64,000 nt of DNA. Source: Fibrella arboris (lineage in GTDB: Bacteria > Bacteroidota > Bacteroidia > Cytophagales > Spirosomataceae). Of this stretch, positions 52,649 through 61,248 are shown piece after piece (position 1 is the stretch's first letter; each line of letters opens with the position of its first letter). The stretch is from contig NZ_JBGGWE010000003.1 of the NCBI RefSeq assembly GCF_041321095.1, positions 248,001 through 312,000 of the forward strand, in the 5' to 3' direction. A program made the translations under genes and the position numbers. The notes beneath the pieces were generated by a model. That model was not told the DNA's origin. It did no database searches and saw nothing but the letters and a program-made list of their open reading frames with translations.

Positions 52649-52676
52649 TGAATTAAACCATATTTCGTGGTCCCTA

Positions 52677-55600
52677 TTAGAAATCGTACCCTAGCGTCAC
52701 GTAGGCAATTGGGTTATTGGTAACCTTGTTTTCTACACCCCAGGCATAGTCAAATTTGACATAATAGCCCAGCAGCATCGTTCTAGCCCCTACGCCATAA
52801 CCAATGAGGAATGGATTTTTGAAGTTGGTCAGCGTAACCCGGAACGGAGTTGGCGCCCCACCAAAGCGTTCGGTATTCAGGCTGTTCTCCCGGCTGAAAG
52901 GGCCACTTGTTCCATTCCAGGCCGTGCCAACGTCGGTGAAGCCAACGAACTGCAGGTTACGGAGGAAGTTCGACGTGATATTGCCCCGATACAAATAGCG
53001 AATCAACGGGAAGCGCAGTTCGGCGTTGAACAACAGGTGGCTATTGCCAACTAACTTACCCTGACGGAAGCCGCGTAAAGGGGCAGCAAAATCCAGGAAG
53101 AATAGATCGCGAATGTTGTTACGTACCTCCGAGATCAACAGGGGATTCGACGCGGTTGCCTCTTTCTGGTTATTTATCCAGTTTTCCATGCCTCCTACAG
53201 CACTCTGCTTCGGCGCATCGCCCCCCGATTGCCCATACGACAGCCGCAAGGCCAATACCAGATCCCGGTGGATCGGCTGATAGTGCCGGATATCGGCGGT
53301 CAGTCGGTTAAACGATTCTCCAACGCCCCGCAGTCCTGTGTAATTTTCGTACCGAACCTTAAAACGGGTGCCGGTAATCATGTTCATCCCATTCACCTTC
53401 GTGTTATCAAATACCACTTCTGCCCGCGCCCCAGCGTAGTCCGATACCGCGTCGGGTTGCCCTTGCCCTTGAAATGATAGATCAATCTGACGAGTCAGGG
53501 CATAGAAAGGGGAAACAGAAAACTTTGTATTCACCGAGATGGGGTATGAGGCCGTCAGCGATACTTTGTTGTACCGGAACCGCTGGCTGAACTCACCGGC
53601 ATCCAAAAAGAGCGTCTGCCGATCTACCCGTACTCCATAATCGATACGGTACTTCAGATTCTGGTATTCAGCCCACAAATCACTGTTTTTCAAATTCGTG
53701 GTGATGAATAAACCAGCTTTTACGATATGATTTTCCAGCAGGTCATTGAGGGCCACGTTCTGAACATACCCAAATCCACGAATAGGGTCAATACGCCAGG
53801 CCGAGCTGGCATCGTTCATCACAAACAGGCCCTTGTACGGGAAAGGCCCACGCACCGTCACATTTTCACGGCGACGGTTACGCGGAAGGGTTGCGTTAAG
53901 GCCCGGCACAGTTGCCTGTGTTGTTGTGGCAGCCACCCGACGTTGCCGGTATTCGGCCGCTTTCAGTACATCAGGGTCAAACTCATACTGGTCAGTATCT
54001 ACCTCACCGGGCAACAGTGCCATGCGGCGAAGGGCCGGTGGCGCTACAGTGGCAGAGGTAGCTGGCGTGGCCTTCGCCACGGTATCGCGAACAGCCAGCG
54101 CACTGTCCCGGGTTGGCACAGCGGCCGGCCGGGGGGTGGGTCTCGCTACAGCCCGCAGGCCCAGGGTTGTGGCCCGCTGCGTGGTGGGCAGTGGCGTTTC
54201 AGACTCGGGCAGTTTTGATCGGAAACCGATATACAGTGTGCCATCCTGAATACTACTATAGGCAAAGCCACCATTAGCAGGCAAATAATCATACTGCATG
54301 ATCCCCGTTGGCAACGCCGTAATGGCTGTTTCCGACTGCTCGTCGATCTGGCGTTTGTATACGTTTCGAATGCCCGTTTGTTCGCTTACATAATACAGAA
54401 CGTTTTCACTGGCACTGATCGGCGCAACTGCCCGATAGGTCGAATCGGTCAGACGGCGCACCGACGTTACCCGTGGATTTCCTTCGATACTGTAAATACT
54501 GAACTGGTCGCGAATGGATCGATACGTACCCTTATCTACGTTCAGGGTGTCGCGCAACCGATTAGAGGCAAAGACAATCTGCCGACCCGACCGACCCACA
54601 AAGCGAGGTTGAATGTCATCGTAGAGGTCGTTGGTCAGTTGCTGGTAATTATTCCGGTTCAGACTGTAGAGAAACAAATCATTCTGTCCTTTCCGAACGG
54701 CACTAAACACCAGGCTCCCCCCATCGGCTGATGCATCCATGCTTGTCACCTGCGCCAGCCCACTAATGGCCTGACTGAGTACACGCTTGGGCCGCTTTTC
54801 CAGATTACCATATATATATAGGTATGGGCGCCCTTTTTCTTCGAGCAAAACGACCAACTGATTATCTCGCTGCCAGGCCACCAACGGCATGTTTGGCTTG
54901 TAGGCTAACCCATCGAGCCGGTACCCGCCCGACATCAGACTGTATTTCTTCCGCGTAGCCGTGTTCACCACTTCAACGTTGTATTTCCCATCACGAACGG
55001 TCGTATATGCCAGCAGCGACTTGTCGGGGCTTAATTTCAGGCTGTTTAACTGAACGGGTGTTTTAGAACTCGACAGGCTGATGCGGAAATCGTCGCCGTT
55101 TGTTTTGAACGCAGCCGCAAACGGTGAAGCCTGACCGGCATAATAGTCGCGCCATTCGCGCAGAAATCGATTATACGGAATGCCAAGCGTACTCTGAATA
55201 CTGCTCTGCTCATTGCGAATGATGCGGGTCAGGTTCAGAATATTCGAGATATTGTCGCGGCCGTATTTCTGGCCGATGTAATTCCAGATCGATTGCCCAA
55301 TACGCTCGGCGTCGGGACCTGTCAGTGTGGATGGTTTACGAACGGGATCGTTGATCGATACATCACGCATGTAATCGTCGAGGTCGGCGCTCCATCCTTC
55401 AGCGACATAAGCGGCCATACCCGGCATAAACCAGTCGGGTAACGTCAGCAGGAGTGAGCTTTGGAGGGCATCTTTCAGGCTTCCACCATACAGCATGTCA
55501 TAGACAAACAGCATGGTAACATTGCGTAGCAACTCTTTGCGAAAGGTTACCTGATCGCCCGAGAAGGCCAACTCTACCCGCGACTTCGACAGGTCGAGTT

Positions 55601-55949
55601 CGCGGCGGGTCATTTCGCCCAGGGTTGTAACGCCAATATTGCTCTGGGCCAGTTCCTGCGGCGAGTTATACAAGAAGATCTTGATGCGATTGTAGGGCGT
55701 ATAACCGAGCAATTCGGTGATCCGATCGAAATCAGATTCAGCATATTGAGCAGCCAGATTAGCCAGTTGCTCGCCATCTTCGTAAAAATAGATCTCGAAA
55801 TTCGACGTCCGCACGGTCTTCCATTCGAACGTGCGGTATTGAATCCGGTTCTTACCAAATTGCTCAAGTGAGGGGTAATTCTGAGCCAACGCCGACGTAC
55901 CTAGCCCCAGGCACAGCAAAGAAAGGATATACAACTGACGCATAAGCAT
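52677..55949 (-). CDS. Outer membrane protein: peptidase-MA-like, TolB-like propeller and BamA-type barrel
   Basis: A 1090-residue protein with a signal peptide (LYILSLLCLGLGTSALAQ). Residues about 30-275 resemble the peptidase MA/gluzincin-like domain (RTSNFEIYFYEDGEQLANLA, IKIFLYNSPQEL), but the HExxH place reads NVTMLFVYDM, so it is probably inactive. About 290-560 is a TolB/PD40-like propeller (LKLSPDKSLLAYTTVRDGKY, SADGGSLVFSAVRKGQND). A Pro/Ala-rich linker follows (about 590-660). The last ~400 residues form a BamA/D15-type barrel ending in LGYDF, a BAM-recognised C-terminus. Function unknown. It ends at its own terminator, apart from the adhesin operon. Confidence 0.85.
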   Translation of the reverse strand: MLMRQLYILSLLCLGLGTSALAQNYPSLEQFGKNRIQYRTFEWKTVRTSNFEIYFYEDGEQLANLAAQYAESDFDRITELLGYTPYNRIKIFLYNSPQELAQSNIGVTTLGEMTRRELDLSKSRVELAFSGDQVTFRKELLRNVTMLFVYDMLYGGSLKDALQSSLLLTLPDWFMPGMAAYVAEGWSADLDDYMRDVSINDPVRKPSTLTGPDAERIGQSIWNYIGQKYGRDNISNILNLTRIIRNEQSSIQSTLGIPYNRFLREWRDYYAGQASPFAAAFKTNGDDFRISLSSSKTPVQLNSLKLSPDKSLLAYTTVRDGKYNVEVVNTATRKKYSLMSGGYRLDGLAYKPNMPLVAWQRDNQLVVLLEEKGRPYLYIYGNLEKRPKRVLSQAISGLAQVTSMDASADGGSLVFSAVRKGQNDLFLYSLNRNNYQQLTNDLYDDIQPRFVGRSGRQIVFASNRLRDTLNVDKGTYRSIRDQFSIYSIEGNPRVTSVRRLTDSTYRAVAPISASENVLYYVSEQTGIRNVYKRQIDEQSETAITALPTGIMQYDYLPANGGFAYSSIQDGTLYIGFRSKLPESETPLPTTQRATTLGLRAVARPTPRPAAVPTRDSALAVRDTVAKATPATSATVAPPALRRMALLPGEVDTDQYEFDPDVLKAAEYRQRRVAATTTQATVPGLNATLPRNRRRENVTVRGPFPYKGLFVMNDASSAWRIDPIRGFGYVQNVALNDLLENHIVKAGLFITTNLKNSDLWAEYQNLKYRIDYGVRVDRQTLFLDAGEFSQRFRYNKVSLTASYPISVNTKFSVSPFYALTRQIDLSFQGQGQPDAVSDYAGARAEVVFDNTKVNGMNMITGTRFKVRYENYTGLRGVGESFNRLTADIRHYQPIHRDLVLALRLSYGQSGGDAPKQSAVGGMENWINNQKEATASNPLLISEVRNNIRDLFFLDFAAPLRGFRQGKLVGNSHLLFNAELRFPLIRYLYRGNITSNFLRNLQFVGFTDVGTAWNGTSGPFSRENSLNTERFGGAPTPFRVTLTNFKNPFLIGYGVGARTMLLGYYVKFDYAWGVENKVTNNPIAYVTLGYDF

Positions 55950-56037
55950 CTGTTAAGAATGAGTTAGTCTGACCAGCCAGTTCGTTACCAGTAACAGTCA
56001 GTCCGTTAGGCGCTGAGTTCAGTAAACAAACTGCCCT

Positions 56038-57144
56038 TTATAACGAATGAAAACGGCTAATATTCACGGCCGGATTGATTTCTTTACCGAACGCCAAATG
56101 GTCGGCAATATCATGGGCCAGATACGGTGCCAGCGACACGCCTTTTGTTCCCATTCCGCCAAATATACCAACAGTTGGATACGTTTGATGCCAACCAACA
56201 AAGGGCCGGCGATCAACAGTCGATGGACGAATACCAGCCTGGTGATCAACGACAGTGAACGGGATCGTGAGCAACGCGCGAGCCTTCGTCTCTAAGAACG
56301 ATCGACCCACATCGGTTGTTTGCCAATCCAGTTCGTGCCACGAGTACGTTGCCCCAATCCGGATGCGTGTACGCGAGATGGGCATAACAAAGAGGCCCTG
56401 GTTGATGATGTTGTTGATCGGGTAATCCACTACATCGGCAGTCAACACCTCCCCTTTCACCACATTGTATGGCAGGGCCGCGAAAAAACTGTTTTCCTGG
56501 CCAAATGGCCCTTCGCAGAAGACAACATATCTGTATATTTTCTCCAGGTACGTTACCGAATCGGGCTGGACACGCAGGTGCTCGGCATGCACCTGCCCAA
56601 CGCTAAACCGTTTCCTATCCATGAAATACGATCGAATTGCTTCTGTAAAGGCGCGCAGATCGACCCAACCGGCCTGCGTTACCTGAATGCCGCCGAACGG
56701 GTTATTGATCACAGCCGAGTAAGCAGCATTATCGAACGTTGCCTGAAAATACGGTTGCAGTTCCGGGTCGGCCGCGATAGCCTCATAGGCCTGCCGTTCT
56801 TTCCCGTCACGGTACGGGCGGTACACGTCAAGCGGCGTAAAAAAAGGAGTGCTTAACTGCCGGGCAACGTCTGTATAAAACTGATGCAGATAGGGGAACA
56901 GCTGGTCGGCTTCCCAGGTTTTAACCAGCTTACGGCCGGTCAGCGGATTCACGATGCCTGCCGCTACACTAGAGGCAGAAGGTAACGTCGGCGACGATAC
57001 GATATGGACCGACACCCCCCGCTGATGCAATGTCCAGGCCAGTACTGAGCCCGCTACGCCCTGCCCTACAATCAACACATCGGCCCCTAACTGAGTTACC
57101 GGTGCGATCGACCCGCCCGGCCCGGACTCGCTTCGTACGTTCAT
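56038..57144 (-). CDS. FAD-dependent oxidoreductase (DAO family)
   Basis: A 368-residue flavoprotein. The FAD-binding motif is ADVLIVGQGVAGSVLAWTLH (about 20-40), followed by the DAO-type VAAGIVNPLTGRKLVKTW and a C-terminal HQAGIRPSTVDRRPFVG ... GIFGGMGTKGVSLAPYLA. Family members oxidise amino acids, glycerol-phosphate or modified tRNA side chains (MnmC-like); the substrate here is open. Its first codon overlaps the cmk stop (ATGA, 57141-57144), so it is translated after cmk. Confidence 0.86.
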   Translation of the reverse strand: MNVRSESGPGGSIAPVTQLGADVLIVGQGVAGSVLAWTLHQRGVSVHIVSSPTLPSASSVAAGIVNPLTGRKLVKTWEADQLFPYLHQFYTDVARQLSTPFFTPLDVYRPYRDGKERQAYEAIAADPELQPYFQATFDNAAYSAVINNPFGGIQVTQAGWVDLRAFTEAIRSYFMDRKRFSVGQVHAEHLRVQPDSVTYLEKIYRYVVFCEGPFGQENSFFAALPYNVVKGEVLTADVVDYPINNIINQGLFVMPISRTRIRIGATYSWHELDWQTTDVGRSFLETKARALLTIPFTVVDHQAGIRPSTVDRRPFVGWHQTYPTVGIFGGMGTKGVSLAPYLAHDIADHLAFGKEINPAVNISRFHSL

Positions 57145-57857
57145 GAATGCGGTCGACCGAAATGCCCCTGCCGATGCAATTCGGCAATACGGCGGTCGGC
57201 CAATTCAATCACCCATTCAACCTGCTCGTCGATCATCATGAATGACGTATCGAGCAGCACGGCATCAGGTGCCTGCGTCAATGGACTTTCAGACCGGGTG
57301 CTATCGATGTGGTCGCGCTTTTCAAGGTTACGAACAATCTCATCCAGATTGACCATTTCACCCTTTTCGAGCAGTTCAACCTGCCGCCGCTTAGCCCTGA
57401 TAAAGGTATCGGCCGTCATAAACACTTTCACTTCTGCGTCGGGGAAAACCTTTGTGCCAATGTCGCGGCCATCCATGACAACACCGCGCTTACGACCCAT
57501 GCGCTGTTGCTGCGCTACCATCGCCCGGCGTACTTCCACGATGGTGCTGACTTCGCTGACCATATTGGAAATGTACATTTTCCTGATTTCTTCTTCAACG
57601 TTGAGGCCATTGAGGCAAGTCTCGTTTCTACCCGTTTTTTCGTTGAAATTGAACGATACATGGAGCTTCTCAAGCGACTCAGCTACTTCTCTCGGGTTTG
57701 TATACGTAACCCGATTCTGATGAAAGTACAAACTCACCGCCCGGTACATGGCTCCGGTATCAATGTAGGCGTACCCCATGCGGGCAGCAACAGCTTTAGC
57801 CGTGGTGCTCTTCCCGCAGCTCGAATATCCGTCTACGGCAATGATGATTTTCGACAT
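57141..57857 (-). CDS. cmk: Cytidylate kinase
   Basis: A 238-residue (d)CMP kinase. The start at 57857 gives MSKIIIAVDGYSSCGKSTTA with the P-loop GYSSCGKST. Other family stretches are AYIDTGAMYRAVSL, VMDGRDIGTKVFPDAEVKVF and TADTFIRAKRRQVEL with the lid arginines. Essential for pyrimidine nucleotide supply. In-frame codons before 57857 are unlike the family. It lies upstream of and overlaps the FAD oxidoreductase gene. Confidence 0.95.
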   Translation of the reverse strand: MSKIIIAVDGYSSCGKSTTAKAVAARMGYAYIDTGAMYRAVSLYFHQNRVTYTNPREVAESLEKLHVSFNFNEKTGRNETCLNGLNVEEEIRKMYISNMVSEVSTIVEVRRAMVAQQQRMGRKRGVVMDGRDIGTKVFPDAEVKVFMTADTFIRAKRRQVELLEKGEMVNLDEIVRNLEKRDHIDSTRSESPLTQAPDAVLLDTSFMMIDEQVEWVIELADRRIAELHRQGHFGRPHS

Positions 57858-57902
57858 GCAAAAGGGGCTAATGGTCCTGCAAAGAAACCACAAACGGGCC
57901 GT

Positions 57903-58451
57903 TTATGAAAGTTGGGTTTTGCGCGCACGGTATTCTTCCCGCAGGATGGCGAAGATATGCTCATCGAGAAAATGGTTGTTCTTAACCGCTGCTTTCCGGT
58001 GAATGGCCTCGTGTCTGAAGTGGGCCCGTTCCAATACCCGCATCGATCCTTCGTTCCCCTCCAGTACACAGGCATAGATGCGATTAACCTGCGAATTTTT
58101 GAAAATGTAATCGACCAGAACCGGTAAAATTTCCGAAATAATACCTCGCCCCCAATACTTTTCAGAAAGCCAGTAGCCTACTTCTGCATTGAAGCGATAG
58201 ATATCATCACGAATGGTAAAACCAACGTTCCCGACAGCTTCACCATCTACCTCAATCGCAAGATTATTAGGCAGTTGGGCTGTTCGATTAGAACGTACCC
58301 AGGCAGACGCATCGCGAATGCTGTATGGGTATGGAAAAAAATCGCGGACCCAGTTCCAAATGTTTCGGTTACTGGCGTGTCGGGAGAGCGGTTCTTCGTC
58401 ACCCTCGCGCCAGGGGCGAAGTAGGCAGGTGGTTAATTGAAAGTGCGTCAA
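57903..58451 (-). CDS. GNAT family N-acetyltransferase, RimJ/RimL-like
   Basis: A 182-residue acetyltransferase. The acetyl-CoA pyrophosphate loop is EKYWGRGIISEIL, with the strand-4 segment NAEVGYWLS before it and IYACVLEGNEGSMRVLERAHF after it. The start MTHFQLTTCLLRPWREGDEE is typical of the RimJ/RimL group, which acetylates protein N-termini or small molecules. Possibly read with cmk, 45 bases downstream. Confidence 0.88.
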   Translation of the reverse strand: MTHFQLTTCLLRPWREGDEEPLSRHASNRNIWNWVRDFFPYPYSIRDASAWVRSNRTAQLPNNLAIEVDGEAVGNVGFTIRDDIYRFNAEVGYWLSEKYWGRGIISEILPVLVDYIFKNSQVNRIYACVLEGNEGSMRVLERAHFRHEAIHRKAAVKNNHFLDEHIFAILREEYRARKTQLS

Positions 58452-58648
58452 AAGGCAGTGGATTTTCGCCTAAACTACAAGTTTATCCGGCGAAATAACA
58501 ACGGTCAGGGCTCTTTGTTAGCATAACCTTATCGTACTCGCCCATTGTCCAATAGCGCATTCAGCGTCTTTAGCAACTCGCGTTAAGCCATAAAATCCTG
58601 CATTCTGGTTGTTTTCTAGTTCTAGCGTTTCAAGACTCGTCGAAACGG

Positions 58649-58849
58649 CTAATCGGTTTCGTCGAGGCTAAACAGGGCTTCGACTGGTCTGTCAAACACA
58701 GCGGCTACCTTCAGAGCAAGCACCGTCGAGGGAACGTACCTGCCGGTTTCAATCGAGTTGATCGTCTGTCGGCTTACCCCTATTCGTTCGGCCAAATCAC
58801 CCTGCGACAGGTTCGCTTCGGCACGGGCTACTTTTAGCTTGTTCTTCAT
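58649..58849 (-). CDS. XRE-type helix-turn-helix regulator
   Basis: A 66-residue single-domain regulator: LKVARAEANLSQGDLAERIG, then VSRQTINSIETGRYVPSTV, with the classic Q-x-L and R-QT-I recognition helix. It is of the short type that pairs with a small membrane protein. ATGA links it to that upstream gene. It most likely binds the perfect 14-bp palindrome in the operon's own promoter and represses it. Confidence 0.92.
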   Translation of the reverse strand: MKNKLKVARAEANLSQGDLAERIGVSRQTINSIETGRYVPSTVLALKVAAVFDRPVEALFSLDETD

Positions 58850-59286
58850 GCCGCCATCAACTGATTATTTTTAAAAATCAACCAGTGAAAGCGACCGATG
58901 AACACAAGCAGCATGGTAAACATATTGTAGACCATTACGTTGAAAAAGTCAGCATCGTAGACGATCAACATCGATATGGCCAGCACAAAATAGTTGACAT
59001 ACACACTCCATTGAAGCGCTTCCAGCCGTATCTGGCCGATCATCTCATCTTCCAGCTGTTCTTTCGAGAAGGCAGCGAGTAGCAAGCCAACAATGACCCC
59101 TATCCCGGCGAGCTCGTTCGTCATATTATTCTGCGCTATGCCGATGACGGTGTCGACCGTACCGAATGTCAGCCAGCTGATTTCATAATCAGCATACAGG
59201 GTGGCCAGCCCAAGGATTGCCGATGGCACAAAGATGATCCAGCCGATCAGGCGGAAGCGATGCGGAAATAACAGGCGCGTTGTCAT
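58846..59286 (-). CDS. Four-helix membrane protein paired with the XRE regulator
   Basis: A 146-residue membrane protein from 59286 (MTTRLLFPHRFRLIGWIIF). Four hydrophobic segments (LIGWIIFVPSAILGLATLY, GIGVIVGLLLAAF, WSVYVNYFVLAISMLIVY, VYNMFTMLLVFIGRF) with a conserved charged loop FSKEQLEDEMIGQIRLEALQ between the second and third. This pair (membrane protein, then short XRE regulator, overlapping by 4 bases) recurs in Bacteroidota; the role of the membrane protein is not known. Confidence 0.82.
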   Translation of the reverse strand: MTTRLLFPHRFRLIGWIIFVPSAILGLATLYADYEISWLTFGTVDTVIGIAQNNMTNELAGIGVIVGLLLAAFSKEQLEDEMIGQIRLEALQWSVYVNYFVLAISMLIVYDADFFNVMVYNMFTMLLVFIGRFHWLIFKNNQLMAA

Positions 59287-59312
59287 GGTGATGTAACGGT
59301 TGCTTGACAGCA

Positions 59313-59355
59313 CAATTGTAAAATAAACTTTTCATATTGACAAGTTTATTTTACA
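59313..59355 (-). promoter_or_regulatory. Promoter with perfect 14-bp inverted-repeat operator
   Basis: Arms 59317-59330 and 59342-59355 are exact reverse complements around an 11-base spacer. On the - strand a TTG (59343-59341), 20 bases, then TACAATTG (59320-59313) fits the Bacteroidota -33/-7 promoter. The palindrome overlaps both elements, so a bound dimer of the XRE protein would block transcription. Confidence 0.7.
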
Positions 59356-59364
59356 GTAGATACT

Positions 59365-59397
59365 AAAAAAAGGCCCGAAGGTTGACCGTCTTCAGGC
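59365..59397 (-). terminator. Rho-independent terminator of the fucose operon
   Basis: An 8-bp stem with one G-U pair (59390-59397 with 59373-59380), followed on the - strand by seven T residues. It lies about 10 bases past the mutarotase stop. Confidence 0.8.
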
Positions 59398-59406
59398 ATT
59401 TTTCGC

Positions 59407-59736
59407 TTAAGCCAGGCTGTAGATCTGGTCCATCAGCACCCATTTTTCGCCGGGCTTCGCGCCAGGAATCGGTTGCTGGTAGCCCCACATGAGTTGTTCC
59501 CAGACCTGCACATCTGGGTTATCGGCATCCATCTGGGCTTTGCGCTCAAAGGAAAACGTATCGTCGGTTTCCATGATCATAAACAGTCGATTACCAAACC
59601 GGTAAATGTTCATAGCGGTAACGCCCGCCGCCCGAATGCTGGCCTCTATCTCGGGCCGCGGGTTGGCATGGTGTCGTTCATACCCGGCAATCAGAGCCGG
59701 GTCATCTTTCAGGTCAAGCGCAAGGGCGTAGGTCAT
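59407..59736 (-). CDS. L-rhamnose/L-fucose mutarotase family protein
   Basis: A 109-residue dimeric alpha/beta-barrel protein from 59736 (MTYALALDLKDDPALIAGYE). Family stretches are YERHHANPRPEIEASIRAAG, MNIYRFGNRLFMIMETDD and WEQLMWGYQQPIPGAKPGEKW. It interconverts alpha and beta anomers of a 6-deoxysugar. In this operon the substrate is probably L-fucose. The start at 59808 would add 24 residues read through a repeat and is rejected. Confidence 0.9.
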   Translation of the reverse strand: MTYALALDLKDDPALIAGYERHHANPRPEIEASIRAAGVTAMNIYRFGNRLFMIMETDDTFSFERKAQMDADNPDVQVWEQLMWGYQQPIPGAKPGEKWVLMDQIYSLA

Positions 59737-59738
59737 GG

Positions 59739-59866
59739 GTGAAAGAGTGAATGGCGAAAGAGTGAGCGATTGAATGGTGAGCGAGTGAACGGCGAAAGAG
59801 CGTTGCATGTACCAACCGGCTTATACAGCGAAGCTGCTTTCGCTCTTTCGCCATTCACTCGCTCAC
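59739..59866. repeat. GAGTGAA-type repeat cluster with 26-bp inverted repeat
   Basis: Bases 59739-59802 hold several imperfect direct copies of a GTGAAaGAGTGAatGGCGAAAGAG theme. Arms 59777-59802 and 59841-59866 form a 26-bp inverted repeat with one mismatch and a 38-base loop. The right arm includes the last codons of fucP and the left ends at the mutarotase start. Confidence 0.8.
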
Positions 59867-61137
59867 TCTTTCACCACATGTCCTTTCCAGCCATACCAGG
59901 CGATGACCGTCAGGCAGAACATAGGCACAATGTAGGCCAACTGAATATTGGTTTTGTCGGAGATCCAACCCATCAACAAGGGGCAGAAAGCCCCACCGGC
60001 AATAGCCATCACCAGCAGCGAAGAACCAAGCTCCCGGTCTTCGTGCAACCGGTTGATCGCCAATGCAAAGATGGTAGGGAACATGATCGACAGAAAGAAC
60101 GGAACGGCGAACAGGGCCCATACGGCTACCTGCGAGTGCGACGACAGCGCCACGGCGAGTAACACCATACAGATAACGGCATAGATTGTTAGCAGGCGGC
60201 TTGGCGCAATATATCGCATCAGGAACGTACCTGTAAACCGGCCAATCAGAAAACCAAGCATAGCAAAGCCGAGCAGCTCGGCCGCCTGTTTTTCGGGGAT
60301 ATCGCTGGTGAACTTGGCAAACCGAATAAAGAAACTCGTTACACAAACCTGCGTGCCCACATAGAAGAATTCGGCCCCAATACCACCTACCAGTTGCCGA
60401 TGTTTCAGCGCCGTACGTAAGGTCGAGACGCGCTCGCTCACATGCGTGTGCACCGTTGGAAGCCGGATAAGCACAAAGAGCAGCAGGACAACCAGCACCA
60501 GGCCGGCAATGATCAGATACGGCATTTTCACGGAGTTGGCTTCAAACTGCAGGTACGTATCCAACTGCGTGGGCGACATCGCGGCCAGTTCGCCCTGCGT
60601 ATGCTCGATACCGCTCAGGATCAATTTTCCGCCAATCAACGGAGCCAGAAAGGAACCCAACCCATTGAACGACTGGCTCAGGTTGAGCCGCGTTGTAGCC
60701 GATTCGGGTGGGCCAAGCAACGTAACATATGGGTTTGCCGCTGTTTCCAGAAACGCACAGCCCGATGCAATGATAAACAACGCGCCCAGAAACAACCCGT
60801 AGACCCTGGTATTGGCCGCTGGAACAAAGAGCAGCGCACCTAACGCGTACAGAGCCAGGCCCATTAGAATGCCCCGCTTATAGCCATATTTTTTCATGAC
60901 CAGGCCAGCCGGAATGGCCATCAGGAAGTAGCCCAGATACACCGCCGAATCGATCAATGCCGATTGTAAATCAGACAGTTGACAAGCTTTTTTCAGGTGG
61001 GGAATCAGGATGGGCTCCAGGTTATGAACAAAAGCCCACAGGAAAAACAGGCTCGTCACCAGCGCAAATGCCAGCGTGTACGATTCAGTCGGCGTGCCGG
61101 CCGGTTTAGTAGGTGGTGTAACAGGAATTGCAGCCAT
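59863..61137 (-). CDS. fucP: L-fucose:H+ symporter
   Basis: A 424-residue major-facilitator transporter with about 12 membrane helices. The N-terminus FALVTSLFFLWAFVHNLEPI, the stretch GYKRGILMGLALYALGALLF and GCAFLETAANPYVTLLGPPE are strongly FucP/GluP-like. It imports L-fucose or a similar deoxysugar with a proton. The Asn/Glu residues of the first helix match the known sugar/proton site region (Asp46 of E. coli FucP reads N here), so the exact coupling residue should be checked. Its last codons are part of the 59739-59866 repeat. Confidence 0.9.
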   Translation of the reverse strand: MAAIPVTPPTKPAGTPTESYTLAFALVTSLFFLWAFVHNLEPILIPHLKKACQLSDLQSALIDSAVYLGYFLMAIPAGLVMKKYGYKRGILMGLALYALGALLFVPAANTRVYGLFLGALFIIASGCAFLETAANPYVTLLGPPESATTRLNLSQSFNGLGSFLAPLIGGKLILSGIEHTQGELAAMSPTQLDTYLQFEANSVKMPYLIIAGLVLVVLLLFVLIRLPTVHTHVSERVSTLRTALKHRQLVGGIGAEFFYVGTQVCVTSFFIRFAKFTSDIPEKQAAELLGFAMLGFLIGRFTGTFLMRYIAPSRLLTIYAVICMVLLAVALSSHSQVAVWALFAVPFFLSIMFPTIFALAINRLHEDRELGSSLLVMAIAGGAFCPLLMGWISDKTNIQLAYIVPMFCLTVIAWYGWKGHVVKE

Positions 61138-61248
61138 GTAAAGGGAGGTTTAGGCGTTTACCAGGTACTGTTTTCCGTTGCTTCGCTTCATGAGACTGCG
61201 TGCCAAAGCAGTACAACAGAAGACCGTACACAGAAAACTGCGAACTTC

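Larger units (their letters stand above)
51930..52676. other. Long leader/intergenic region upstream of the giant adhesin
   Basis: About 750 bases between the adhesin start and the end of the next gene. No intact gene is recognised. It holds a GC-rich partial palindrome near 52001-52020, an A/T-rich part (52220-52620), two copies of a 17-base repeat (52398 and 52559) and the terminator at 52624. The region probably carries the adhesin promoter and a long untranslated leader. Confidence 0.6.

Noticed and set aside
53727..54249. + strand open frames of 138-163 codons opposite the barrel-protein gene
   Set aside because: Antisense shadows of the Pro/Ala-rich linker; low-complexity Arg/Gly composition and no family features.
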